Position numbers and translations under genes: made by a program. The notes under the pieces were generated by a model. That model was given only the letters and a program-made list of their open reading frames with translations, did no database searches and was not told the DNA's origin. Below, piece after piece: positions 31,968 through 40,240 of a DNA stretch of 55,041 nucleotides; position 1 is the stretch's first letter, and each line of letters starts with the position of its first letter. This DNA comes from Bacteroidales bacterium (GTDB lineage: Bacteria > Bacteroidota > Bacteroidia > Bacteroidales > UBA932). The stretch lies in contig JAGCVW010000031.1 in the NCBI GenBank assembly GCA_017962165.1, forward strand, positions 1 to 55,041, given 5' to 3'.

Positions 31968-33380
31968 TTAGATTTCTTTGCGGAGCCGCGCCAGAGGAAT
32001 CCCGAGCTGGTCGCGGTATTTTGCGATGGTGCGGCGGGCGACGATATAGCCCTTGGCGGCCAGTTCGGTGACAAGCTGCTCGTCCGTCAGCGGTTTGTGC
32101 TTGTCCTCAGCGTCGACTATCTCCTGAAGCACTTTCTTCAGTTCGCGCGTGGAGACTTCCTCGCCGGCCTGGTTGACAAGGCCCTCGGAGAAGAAGTACT
32201 TCAGCGGATACACCCCGTAAGGAGTGTCGATATACTTACTGTTGACGACGCGCGATATGGTGGAGATATCGAAGCCCGTGATCTTGGCTATGTCCTCGAG
32301 TATCATGGGCCTGAGTTCGCGCTCGTCGCCGCTGGCGAAGAAGTCGTGCTGGTAGTCGAGGAGGGCCTGCATGGTCTTCGAGAGGGTGTTGTAGCGCTGC
32401 TTGAGGGCCTCGATGAACCACTTCGCGCTGTCCAGCTTCTCCTTGACGAAGGTCGCCGCTTCCTTTTTCTCCCGGTCCGATCCGCCCTCGGCCTTCGCGA
32501 GCATCTCGGCGTATTTCTTATTGACGCGCAGCTCGGGGATATTGAAGCGTGGCATGTCGAAGCTTATCCCGCCGGCATCGTCGAGCTTGAGGATGAAGTC
32601 GGGGACAATCTGCTCCGCCACGTCGGTGTAGGAGTCGTCGACCTGCCCGCCGGGCGAAGGGTTGAGGCGCGAGATGCGCTTCATGGCGGCCTTCAGCTCG
32701 TCTTCGGTAATCCCGAGCCGCGAAAGGATGCGGGAAAAATGCTTGCCGGTGAAATCGACGAAGCACTCTTCGAGGATGCGGCGCGCGTTGACGGTTTCGG
32801 GAGTCTGGGTTGCGCTGCGAAGCTGCAGCAGCAGACACTCCCGAAGGTCGCGCGCGCCCACTCCCGCGGGATCGAAGGTCTGGACGAGGGCGAGCATGCG
32901 CTCCACCTCTTCGAGCGAGCTTTCGATATTGGCGCGGAAGGCAAGGTCGTCCACAAGCGAGTCGAGGTCGCGCCTCAGGTAACCGTCTTCGTCGAGCGAG
33001 CCGATAATGAAGGACGCCACCTCTTTTTCATGGACGGTAAGGTTACGGAAGCCAAGCTGGTCCAGCAGGCTCTCGCGGAAACCCGTCTTTACCGAAAAGG
33101 TGTTGTATTCGGGCCGTGGATCTTTGCCCCAGTTGTTGACTCGGGTCCTGTATTCGGGGATGTAGTCGTCCTGGAGAGAGTCCAGCGAGATTTCCTTGGG
33201 CTCCTGCTCCGGCGATTCGGGGTCCGGCGTATCGTCCAGCACGGGGTTCTCCTCAAGTTCCTGACGAACGCGCTGCTCGAGGTCCTGGACCGGCAGCTCT
33301 ATGAGCTTGATGGTCTGGATCTGCAGGGGCGAGAGTTTCTGGACCTGCTGCTGGGTTAACGCTAGGCCTTGTTTATTCAT
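31968..33380 (-). CDS. rpoN: RNA polymerase sigma-54 factor
   Basis: Sigma-54 needs AAA+ activators to melt promoters. I start at ATG 33380 (MNKQGLALTQQQVQKLSPLQ), giving 470 residues; ten more residues upstream in frame overlap the SPOR gene and are not family-like. Region I is Gln/Leu-rich, region II acidic (PDPESPEQEPKE), and the C-terminus carries the RpoN box ARRTIAKYRDQL. It overlaps the SPOR gene by 8 bp and belongs to the LEA-SPOR-rpoN operon. Confidence 0.96.
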   Translation of the reverse strand: MNKQGLALTQQQVQKLSPLQIQTIKLIELPVQDLEQRVRQELEENPVLDDTPDPESPEQEPKEISLDSLQDDYIPEYRTRVNNWGKDPRPEYNTFSVKTGFRESLLDQLGFRNLTVHEKEVASFIIGSLDEDGYLRRDLDSLVDDLAFRANIESSLEEVERMLALVQTFDPAGVGARDLRECLLLQLRSATQTPETVNARRILEECFVDFTGKHFSRILSRLGITEDELKAAMKRISRLNPSPGGQVDDSYTDVAEQIVPDFILKLDDAGGISFDMPRFNIPELRVNKKYAEMLAKAEGGSDREKKEAATFVKEKLDSAKWFIEALKQRYNTLSKTMQALLDYQHDFFASGDERELRPMILEDIAKITGFDISTISRVVNSKYIDTPYGVYPLKYFFSEGLVNQAGEEVSTRELKKVLQEIVDAEDKHKPLTDEQLVTELAAKGYIVARRTIAKYRDQLGIPLARLRKEI

Positions 33381-33954
33381 TTGCGGGTTTGGGCGGCTCG
33401 ATCGGCACAAGCATGCGCACGGTATCTACCGTGACGCGAACTTGGTCCGAGATCACCGGGAACTTCATTTTCTCCTTTACGATGAACGCGTCAGGGAAAA
33501 ACCTGGATATCTTCTGCAGGGCAATCTGGGCATCTGCTTTGGTCCTGAAATCCCCGACAGTGACCTTGAAGAAAGGATTCTTGAAAGTCCTGTAGGTATT
33601 ATACCCCGGGAAGAGCCTGCGGAAGCGCTGTTCGCTTTCGGAGGAGGCTTCGCGAGAGTTCTGTTTGTTGTCGAAGTAGATCCTTATCCTGAAGCCGTCC
33701 GTCTGCACGGTTTTGTTTTTGCGGATCTGCGAGTCCACTGCGCTGCGTACTGCCGCGCTCTGGTGGAGTTTGACCTTCCCGGAGGGGAGCGCTTCATAGA
33801 CGCTCTTTCCGGCCAGGGATTCGTTGACGCGGGGCACCGCGTGATAGATTACGGAGTCCACATATTTGTAGCCTGCGGGCGCAGGCTCCTCCACCTGGGC
33901 GAAGCCCGGAAGGCAGCCAAACGCCAAAACGGCCAGTATGATCAATCTTTTCAT
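33373..33954 (-). CDS. SPOR-domain periplasmic protein
   Basis: A 193-residue secreted protein with signal MKRLIILAVLAFGCLPGFAQ. Residues about 88-160 form one SPOR-like repeat (FRIRIYFDN...ASSESEQRFRRLFPG...FFKVTVGDFRTKADAQIAL), a fold that binds denuded septal peptidoglycan glycans. A role near the septum is inferred. Overlaps the upstream lipoprotein gene by 4 bp and rpoN by 8 bp. Confidence 0.82.
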   Translation of the reverse strand: MKRLIILAVLAFGCLPGFAQVEEPAPAGYKYVDSVIYHAVPRVNESLAGKSVYEALPSGKVKLHQSAAVRSAVDSQIRKNKTVQTDGFRIRIYFDNKQNSREASSESEQRFRRLFPGYNTYRTFKNPFFKVTVGDFRTKADAQIALQKISRFFPDAFIVKEKMKFPVISDQVRVTVDTVRMLVPIEPPKPANE

Positions 33955-34412
33955 AATAATCCTATAATACTCTTGAGCGGGATGTCTTCCAGGGTCTGTG
34001 TTTTCCTGATTCCCAGAAATCCGCTCGCTGTGAAGGTGAGGTCGGCGGTCAGTCCTTCAAAATTGTTGCCACCGACTATTTTCATGATGCTGAGTATGCC
34101 GACTCCCGGCTCCATGCTGGCTTCAACAGGTACCGGAACGGTAGCGGTGCTGCGCGCAGGGATAGTAAAATCCTCCGCCGACAGGCTCAGGATGGCAGTC
34201 CCGTTACTCTTCACCTTTCCGCTTATATCGGTAACTTTGACTTTGTGTGAAGGGTTGGAGAAAGTGAGGTTGGCCGTCGCGGTAATGGTGGGCCCGAGGT
34301 GAACCGACTCCACGCCTCCTCCGGTGATGGTGAACTGCCTTCCGCCGTCCGCGCAGCCGTTCAGGACCGCCGCGAGGACAAAGGCCAGCACTATATGTAC
34401 AATTTTCTTCAC
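33951..34412 (-). CDS. LEA2-like lipoprotein, GTG start
   Basis: The frame is open far upstream but that part is antisense to miaB. The coding start is most likely GTG 34412 (V/MKKIVHIVLAFVL), giving 153 residues with a lipoprotein signal (lipobox LNGC). The mature protein has one LEA type 2-like beta-sandwich: ITATANLTFSNPSHKVKVTD, then FTIPARSTATVPVPVEA. Such domains are found in bacterial envelope proteins of unclear role. A -7 box ends five nucleotides before the GTG. It heads the operon with the SPOR gene and rpoN. Confidence 0.78.
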   Translation of the reverse strand: MKKIVHIVLAFVLAAVLNGCADGGRQFTITGGGVESVHLGPTITATANLTFSNPSHKVKVTDISGKVKSNGTAILSLSAEDFTIPARSTATVPVPVEASMEPGVGILSIMKIVGGNNFEGLTADLTFTASGFLGIRKTQTLEDIPLKSIIGLL

Positions 34413-34417
34413 GTCCC

Positions 34418-34446
34418 CAAAGATACTAACTTTTTGGCTATCTTTG
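34418..34446. promoter_or_regulatory. Divergent promoter pair between LEA-like gene and miaB
   Basis: TATCTTTG on the minus strand (34418-34425) and on the plus strand (34439-34446) face away from each other. Each ends five nucleotides before a GTG start codon (34412 and 34452). Confidence 0.7.
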
Positions 34447-34451
34447 CGAAC

Positions 34452-35756
34452 GTGAACAAAAAGGTATACATAGAAACCTACGGCTGCCAGATGAACGTGG
34501 CCGACACTGAAGTGGTTTTTTCCATCCTCGGAAAAGCCGGCTACGTGCGCACTGAAGCGATCGAGGAGGCCGACGTGATAATGGCGAACACCTGCTCCAT
34601 ACGCGACAACGCCGAGCAGAGGATCCTGGGCCGCATCGACCGTTTCGTCGTGGAGCGCAGGACCCGGCCGGTCATCATCGGCATCATCGGCTGCATGGCC
34701 GAGCGCCTGAAGGAGGACCTCCTGAGCGGAGGAAAGGTCGACGTGGTCGCGGGTCCGGACGCGTATCGCCGTCTGCCCGAGCTTCTTGCAGCGGCCGCCG
34801 AAGGCCACCCGCAGATCGACGTCATCCTCTCGCGCGAGGAAACCTATGCCGACATCTCCCCGGTCCGCCTGGACCGCAATGGCGTGTCCGCGTTCATCTC
34901 GATCATGCGCGGGTGCAACAACGTCTGCTCTTACTGTGTGGTCCCGTATACCCGCGGGGTTGAACGCAGCCGTGACGCCCGTTCGATAGTCCGCGAGGCC
35001 TGCGACTGTGCGCAGAAGGGCTACAAGGAAGTGACGCTGCTGGGGCAGAACGTGGACTCGTACAATTTCGAAGGCACCACGTTCGCTCAGCTGCTCGGGA
35101 TGGTGGCGCAGGTCAGCCCGTCGATGCGCGTGCGCTTCTCCACCTCCAACCCGCAGGACATCTCGGACGAGGTGCTGCTGACCATGGCCGCGTTTCCCAA
35201 CATCTGCCGCCATATCCACCTTCCCGTTCAGTCCGGTTCCGACCGCATACTCGAGAAGATGCGCCGCCGCTACACGGCCGCATGGTATCTGGAAAGGGTC
35301 GCCCGCATACGCGAAATCATGCCCGACTGCGCCATCACTACGGACGTTATCGCGGGATTCTGCTCGGAGACCGAGGAGGACCACCGCATGACGCTCGACC
35401 TTTTCGAAACGGTGGGCTTCGATGCCGCGTTCATGTTCTATTACTCCGAGCGCCCCGGAACCCTGGCGGCGCGAAAGTACCCGGACGATGTCCCGATCGA
35501 GGTGAAGACCCGCCGTCTGAACGAAATAATCGATCTTCAGAACAGACTCTCGCTCGAAAGCAACAAGCGCGATATAGGAAAGGAGCTGGAGGTCCTGGTT
35601 GAAGGGCCTTCGAAGCGCAACCCCAGCGAGCTGTGTGGCCGCGCCGGTTCTTCGAAGATGTGTGTGTGGGCAGATAGCGCCCACAAAGCCGGAGACTATG
35701 TCCGCGTCAGGGTCAAAGATTGCACCCAGGCAACTTTGTTGTGTGAACTTGTTTAG
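34452..35756 (+). CDS. miaB: tRNA-2-methylthio-N6-dimethylallyladenosine synthase MiaB
   Basis: Radical-SAM methylthiotransferase acting on i6A37 of tRNAs. The start is GTG 34452 (V/MNKKVYIETYGCQMN); upstream in-frame codons belong to the promoter and the opposite gene. The 434-residue protein has the N-terminal cluster cysteines C12, C48 and C81, the radical-SAM CxxxCxxC (C155, C159, C162) in RGCNNVCSYCVVP, and a C-terminal TRAM domain. The frame and cofactor sites are complete. The trxB promoter begins right after its stop. Confidence 0.96.
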   Translation: MNKKVYIETYGCQMNVADTEVVFSILGKAGYVRTEAIEEADVIMANTCSIRDNAEQRILGRIDRFVVERRTRPVIIGIIGCMAERLKEDLLSGGKVDVVAGPDAYRRLPELLAAAAEGHPQIDVILSREETYADISPVRLDRNGVSAFISIMRGCNNVCSYCVVPYTRGVERSRDARSIVREACDCAQKGYKEVTLLGQNVDSYNFEGTTFAQLLGMVAQVSPSMRVRFSTSNPQDISDEVLLTMAAFPNICRHIHLPVQSGSDRILEKMRRRYTAAWYLERVARIREIMPDCAITTDVIAGFCSETEEDHRMTLDLFETVGFDAAFMFYYSERPGTLAARKYPDDVPIEVKTRRLNEIIDLQNRLSLESNKRDIGKELEVLVEGPSKRNPSELCGRAGSSKMCVWADSAHKAGDYVRVRVKDCTQATLLCELV

Positions 35757-35757
35757 T

Positions 35758-35765
35758 TATCTTTG
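35758..35765 (+). promoter_or_regulatory. trxB -7 box
   Basis: TATCTTTG begins two bases after the miaB stop codon and ends six bases before ATG 35772. Confidence 0.65.
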
Positions 35766-35771
35766 CGCGAT

Positions 35772-36677
35772 ATGATTAAGTGTCTGATTATTGGAGGAGG
35801 TCCTGCCGGCTGTACTGCGGCAATCTACGCTGCGAGAGCGGCGATGGACCCTGTAGTGATCGAGGGCCCGGAGCCGGGAGGGCAGCTTACTACTACTACC
35901 CTTGTAGAGAATTATCCCGGCTTTAAGAACGGAATAGACGCCAATGAACTGATGTTCGCGATGAAGGCTCAGGCAGAGAATCTCGGAGCTAAGTTTATGC
36001 GCGGAAGGGTAGTTAGCTGCGATCTCGCCGCCAAGACCTTTACTCTTGAAGACGGCAGTGTATTGGAGGCTCAGACAGTAGTAGTCGCGACAGGCGCCAG
36101 CGCCAAGTACCTCGGACTCCCTTCAGAGAAGAAGTTCAGGGGCCTGGGCGTCTCCGCGTGTGCGACCTGCGACGGCTTTTTCTATCGCGGCAGGAAGGTC
36201 GCGGTCGTAGGAGGCGGAGACACCGCCTGCGAAGAGGCAATGTACCTCAGCGGCCTTGCAAAAGAGGTCCATATGATAGTCCGCAAGCCCTTCCTCAGGG
36301 CTTCCCAGGCCTCTCAGGCCAGAGTCTTCGCGACCCCGAACATTACGGTCCATTTCGAGACGGTTACCCGCGAGATTCTTGGCGACGAATCCGGAGTCAC
36401 GGGCGCGCGTTTCGAGCACAATGGCGAGGTTTTTGATATTGCTCTCGACGGCTTTTTCCTGGCTATCGGCAGGCACCCTAACACCGGGTGGCTCGGAGGC
36501 CAGCTTGAAACAGACCCGGACGGTTATATAGTATCGGACGGAGTGAAGACAGCCCTCGGAGGAGTATTTGTGGCCGGAGATGTGCGCAGGACGGATTACA
36601 GGCAGGCGATAACTGCCGCGGCCGACGGCTGCAGGGCGGCACTTGAAGCAGAAAAATATCTGAAGAATGAAATATAG
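35772..36677 (+). CDS. trxB: Thioredoxin-disulfide reductase
   Basis: FAD/NADPH flavoprotein that keeps thioredoxin reduced. From ATG 35772 the protein has 301 residues, with FAD motif IIGGGPAGCTAA (6-17), redox-active CATC (130-133) and NADPH motif VVGGGDTACEEA. A TTG in frame at 35763 lies within the -7 box and is unlikely to be used. Overlaps bamD by 11 bp. Confidence 0.96.
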   Translation: MIKCLIIGGGPAGCTAAIYAARAAMDPVVIEGPEPGGQLTTTTLVENYPGFKNGIDANELMFAMKAQAENLGAKFMRGRVVSCDLAAKTFTLEDGSVLEAQTVVVATGASAKYLGLPSEKKFRGLGVSACATCDGFFYRGRKVAVVGGGDTACEEAMYLSGLAKEVHMIVRKPFLRASQASQARVFATPNITVHFETVTREILGDESGVTGARFEHNGEVFDIALDGFFLAIGRHPNTGWLGGQLETDPDGYIVSDGVKTALGGVFVAGDVRRTDYRQAITAAADGCRAALEAEKYLKNEI

Positions 36678-37455
36678 GTTTGTGATCGTAGCATTTGCGG
36701 CGGCGGCGCTTCTGGGCGTCGGCTGCAAGTCGCAGTATGAGCAGCTTCTGGAAAGCGGCAGCGCCGACGAAAAATACGCCGCCGCCTTCGAGTATTTCAA
36801 CAAAGGCAAATACATGAGGTCAGCCCAGCTCTTCGAGTCCCTGTCGATGCTTACTTCCGGGACGGAGCGCGACGATACCGTCCAGTACTACTGGGGCCTG
36901 AGCAACTACGACCAGAAGGACTACTACTCCGCTGAGGCCAATTTCAAGCACTTTGTCGACAACTATCCGGCAAGTCCTTTTACCGAAAGCGCGGAGTTCC
37001 TAAGGATAGACTGCCTGTACCGCTCTACTCTCCGCTATGAACTTGACCAGACTCCGACCTATACAGCCATTACCGCCATCAGCGAGTATCTCATAGCCCA
37101 TCCCCGCACGGCCAACCGCCCCATCTGCGAGAAAATGCTTGACGACCTTTCCGAAAGGCTCGACAGGAAAGCATATGAGAACGCGAAGCTCTATTATAAG
37201 ATGGAGGACTACAAGGCGTCCAGAGTCGCTCTCAAGAACGTCCTCAAGGAGGATTCCGACAATATCTACAGGGAAGACATCCTCTATTATGCGGCCATGT
37301 CGTCGTACCACTATGCCCGCCTGAGCGTGCCCGAAAAGCAGAAGGAACGCTACATGATCTTCGTCGACGACTATCTGAACTTTATAGGCGAGTATCCGAC
37401 TTCCGCCTACCGCAAGGAGCTCGACGCCCTCTACAAAAAAGTCAGAAACAAATAA
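36667..37455 (+). CDS. bamD: Outer-membrane assembly lipoprotein BamD
   Basis: A 262-residue lipoprotein (lipobox GVGC, Cys20) built of TPR helices such as AFEYFNKGKYMRSAQLFE and YYSAEANFKHFVDNYP. BamD bridges BamA (44703-47297 here) in the beta-barrel assembly machine. Its position upstream of rpoZ is common in Bacteroidota. The start lies inside the trxB end. Confidence 0.92.
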   Translation: MKYRFVIVAFAAAALLGVGCKSQYEQLLESGSADEKYAAAFEYFNKGKYMRSAQLFESLSMLTSGTERDDTVQYYWGLSNYDQKDYYSAEANFKHFVDNYPASPFTESAEFLRIDCLYRSTLRYELDQTPTYTAITAISEYLIAHPRTANRPICEKMLDDLSERLDRKAYENAKLYYKMEDYKASRVALKNVLKEDSDNIYREDILYYAAMSSYHYARLSVPEKQKERYMIFVDDYLNFIGEYPTSAYRKELDALYKKVRNK

Positions 37456-37511
37456 TTTGAAACTTTCCGTTTCTCCGCTCCGGTATCCATAGTAGAAACA
37501 ACATTTTTATT

Positions 37512-37844
37512 ATGGATATCAGGGAAGTACCTACCAACACCGTAACCCGCGACACCAAGGAACTCGCGGCTCCTACCGGCAACCTTTACGAAACAGTAGT
37601 GATCCTCTCCAAGAGGGCCAACCAGATAGCTCTCGAAGAGAAGAAGGAAATCCAGAAGAAGCTCGAAGATTTCCGCGGCGAGCGCGACAACATGGAAGAA
37701 GTGTTCGAGAACAAGGAGCAGATCGAAATCTCCAAGTACTACGAGCGCCTTCCCAAGCCCGATCTCATCGCCATCGAGGAATTCAAGGCAGGAGAACTCT
37801 ATTACCGTACGGCCCGCGCCGACAAAGACGGCCTCGAAGACTAA
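37512..37844 (+). CDS. rpoZ: RNA polymerase omega subunit, Bacteroidota type
   Basis: A 110-residue protein with the Bacteroidota omega pattern: NTVTRDTKELAAPTGNLYETV, SKRANQIALEEKKE and REQ/KEQIEISKYYERLPKP (quoted in parts). Omega helps assemble beta-prime into RNA polymerase. It follows bamD after 56 bp without a clear promoter and precedes recN by 12 bp. Confidence 0.88.
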   Translation: MDIREVPTNTVTRDTKELAAPTGNLYETVVILSKRANQIALEEKKEIQKKLEDFRGERDNMEEVFENKEQIEISKYYERLPKPDLIAIEEFKAGELYYRTARADKDGLED

Positions 37845-37856
37845 TCCCTCAGGGCC

Positions 37857-39530
37857 ATGCTCCGCTCCCTGCACGTCAGGAACTATGTTCTCATAGACTC
37901 CCTGGACATTTCGTTCCCGGAGGGTCTTGTGATTATCACCGGCCAGACCGGCGCCGGCAAGTCCATCTTGCTGGGCGCTTTGTCGCTCCTTACGGGCGCC
38001 AAAGCCGACGCGTCGATCATCTCGGCCGGCGCCGACAGCTGTGTGGTGGAAGCGGAGTTCTCAATAGACGATTCACCCGAAATAAGGGCTTTGCTTGACG
38101 AAGCCGACGTAGAGTGGGATTCAGGACAGCTGCTGATCCGCCGTGTGGTCCACTCCACCGGCCGTTCGCGTTCGTTTATCAACGATTCGCCTGTCCAGGT
38201 CCAGCTTCTGTCCGACATAGCCGGGCAGCTGGTCGACATCCACTCTCAGCACCAGAGCCTCATGCTCACCAGCCGGGCTTTCCAGCTTTCGCTGCTGGAT
38301 AACTTCGCCGGGCTGGGCGGGCAGCGGAGCGAGGCCGTCGCCTGCTGGCAGCGCCTGCAGGCTGTGCGCGCCGGGCTCGCAGACGCCCGCCGGCGCCTTG
38401 AGCGCATACAGTCCGAGGGCGACTACGCCCGCAGCCAGTGGGAGCAGCTCGACCGTGCCAACCTTCGCGACGGGGAGCTTGAAGAACTGGAAGAAGAGCA
38501 GAAGCAGCTCGCCAATGCCGAGGAGATCAAGACCAACCTCGGAGAGGCGCTCTCGCTGCTCGATCCCGACGACTCCTCCGGAGTCCCCGGAATCTCCGCT
38601 GCTCTGCGCCAGGCCCAGCGCCTTCTCGAAAAGACCTCTGTCTATGTCCCTTCTCTCTCAGAACTTGGGGAACGCATCGACTCCGCTCGCATCGAGATAG
38701 ACGACATTTGTTCTGAAATCGACCGCGCAGGCTCTTCCGTCGTGCTTTCCCAGGAAAGGCTCGCCGAGGTCGAAGACCGCATCTCGCTTCTGCTGCAGCT
38801 CATGCGCAAGCACGACGTCCGCACTGTCGCCGAACTGATTGCAGTGCGCGAGAGCTACGGGCAGGAGCTTTTCGACGGCTCCGCCCTCGAAGAGAAGGCC
38901 GCCGCGCTGGAAAAAGAGCTCAATGCAGCGACGCAGGCCTATGATTCGGTGTGCTCGAAACTCCACGCCGCCCGCGCCGAGGCCGCTCCCCGCCTTGCAT
39001 CCGAGATCGAAGCCTCCATCCATGGCCTCGAATTGGAAAAAGCCGTTTTCACGGTCGAACTGAGCGAAGGCAAGCCCGGCCCCGCAGGCACAGACAGCGT
39101 CATGTTCTGCTTCAGCGCCACCGGCAAGACTGCGCCGGTCGACCTTGCGAAATGCGCGTCAGGCGGCGAAATTTCCCGCATCATGCTCTGCCTCAAGGCC
39201 ATGATGGCCCTCTACGAAGGCATGCCGACCATGATCTTCGATGAAATCGATACTGGCGTGTCGGGCAGCGCGGCCCACAAGATGGGCGCCCTCATATGCG
39301 AAATGGGCGCTTCGATGCAGGTTTTCGCGATTACGCACCTGCCTCAGGTCGCCGCAAAGGGCAGCGCACACTATGTGGTCGAAAAAACGGAAGATGCCGC
39401 CGGGCGCACGGTATCATCCATACGTGAAGTGCGCGGCAAGGACCGCGTCACCGAAATTGCACGCCTCCTCTCCGGCGCCGCGATTACTCCCGAAGCCATC
39501 GCCAACGCCGAATCGCTTCTTTCCCAGTAA
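37857..39530 (+). CDS. recN: DNA repair protein RecN
   Basis: SMC-like ATPase of double-strand break repair. The 557-residue protein has Walker A GQTGAGKS (29-36), a long coiled coil (about 160-370), the signature region ASGGEISRIMLCLK and Walker B TMIFDEIDTGVSG near the C-terminus. It ends the miaB-trxB-bamD-rpoZ-recN run. The 107-bp palindrome starts 3 nt after its stop. Confidence 0.96.
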   Translation: MLRSLHVRNYVLIDSLDISFPEGLVIITGQTGAGKSILLGALSLLTGAKADASIISAGADSCVVEAEFSIDDSPEIRALLDEADVEWDSGQLLIRRVVHSTGRSRSFINDSPVQVQLLSDIAGQLVDIHSQHQSLMLTSRAFQLSLLDNFAGLGGQRSEAVACWQRLQAVRAGLADARRRLERIQSEGDYARSQWEQLDRANLRDGELEELEEEQKQLANAEEIKTNLGEALSLLDPDDSSGVPGISAALRQAQRLLEKTSVYVPSLSELGERIDSARIEIDDICSEIDRAGSSVVLSQERLAEVEDRISLLLQLMRKHDVRTVAELIAVRESYGQELFDGSALEEKAAALEKELNAATQAYDSVCSKLHAARAEAAPRLASEIEASIHGLELEKAVFTVELSEGKPGPAGTDSVMFCFSATGKTAPVDLAKCASGGEISRIMLCLKAMMALYEGMPTMIFDEIDTGVSGSAAHKMGALICEMGASMQVFAITHLPQVAAKGSAHYVVEKTEDAAGRTVSSIREVRGKDRVTEIARLLSGAAITPEAIANAESLLSQ

Positions 39531-39533
39531 CCC

Positions 39534-39640
39534 CGTGCCCCACAACCCCCTCACCGTCAACAACTTACTAAAAGACGGCTCCGCAAAACGAGGAGTCGTC
39601 TTTTAGTAATTGGCTGATAATCAGGCGGTTATCCGCCACG
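39534..39640. repeat. 107-bp palindromic element, copy 3
   Basis: Begins CGTGCCC, ends CGCCACG (39634-39640). The core hairpin is ACTAAAAGACGGCTCC, loop GCAAAACGA, GGAGTCGTCTTTTAGT, the most regular of the four copies, and is a good terminator in both directions. It fills the space between the convergent recN and deformylase genes, 3 nt from each stop codon. Confidence 0.9.
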
Positions 39641-39643
39641 AGA

Positions 39644-40240
39644 TTATTCGGTCCACAGATCGGAGGTGCGGTCGGTATACAGCACCCCCTCCAGGTGGTC
39701 GATTTCGTGCTGGAAGATGCGCGCGACATAACCTGAGACGGTATCGCGCCTGACGGCCAGCGACTCGGGGTCCACATGGCGGACAAGCGCGAACTCCGAG
39801 CGGGGGACATTCCCGCGCAGGCCGGGAATGGACAGACAGCCCTCGCGTCCGACAATCTCAGAACCCCATAACTCTTCTATATAAGGATTGGCGTAGGCGA
39901 CGAAGGGCTCGCCGGGCAGGTCCAGACGGCAGACTACGATCAGCCGGCGGTTGAGGCCGACCTGAGGAGCCGCGATTCCGACTCCGTCCTGGGACGGATC
40001 CTGCACGGTGTATTTCATCTTGGCGACCAGCGCGCCGAATTCGGCTCCATGCAAATCGGCGTCGCTAAAATCGACGCTTACTGCGCGAAGGACCGCCAGT
40101 TCGGACGAATCCGCCACGGTAAGGACGTGCATAAGCGAATCCGAACCATTAATCAAGGCCCTTTCGGCGCGCGTAAGCCCTGGGTTGCAAGCAAAAAGCG
40201 CCAGCATCAGCGCCGGCGCCCAAAACACAAATTTTCTCAT
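39644..40240 (-). CDS. def: Peptide deformylase with lipoprotein signal peptide
   Basis: All three deformylase motifs are present: GVGIAAPQVG (86-95), EGCLS (133-137) and HEIDH (178-182), so the metal site is intact. Unlike the standard cytoplasmic enzyme, the protein begins MRKFVFWAPALMLALFACNP, a lipoprotein signal with lipobox LFAC (Cys18), followed by a ~50-residue spacer. It should therefore be anchored outside the cytoplasm, where nascent formyl-Met chains are absent. It overlaps the LysM/binding-protein gene by 4 bp. It may act on exported or imported formyl peptides; this is inference. Another, cytoplasmic def is expected elsewhere in the genome. Confidence 0.88.
   Translation of the reverse strand: MRKFVFWAPALMLALFACNPGLTRAERALINGSDSLMHVLTVADSSELAVLRAVSVDFSDADLHGAEFGALVAKMKYTVQDPSQDGVGIAAPQVGLNRRLIVVCRLDLPGEPFVAYANPYIEELWGSEIVGREGCLSIPGLRGNVPRSEFALVRHVDPESLAVRRDTVSGYVARIFQHEIDHLEGVLYTDRTSDLWTE

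Noticed and set aside
33951..35684. A 577-residue minus-strand protein covering the LEA-like gene and most of miaB
   Set aside because: Only the last ~153 residues look real; the rest is antisense to a strongly conserved radical-SAM gene.
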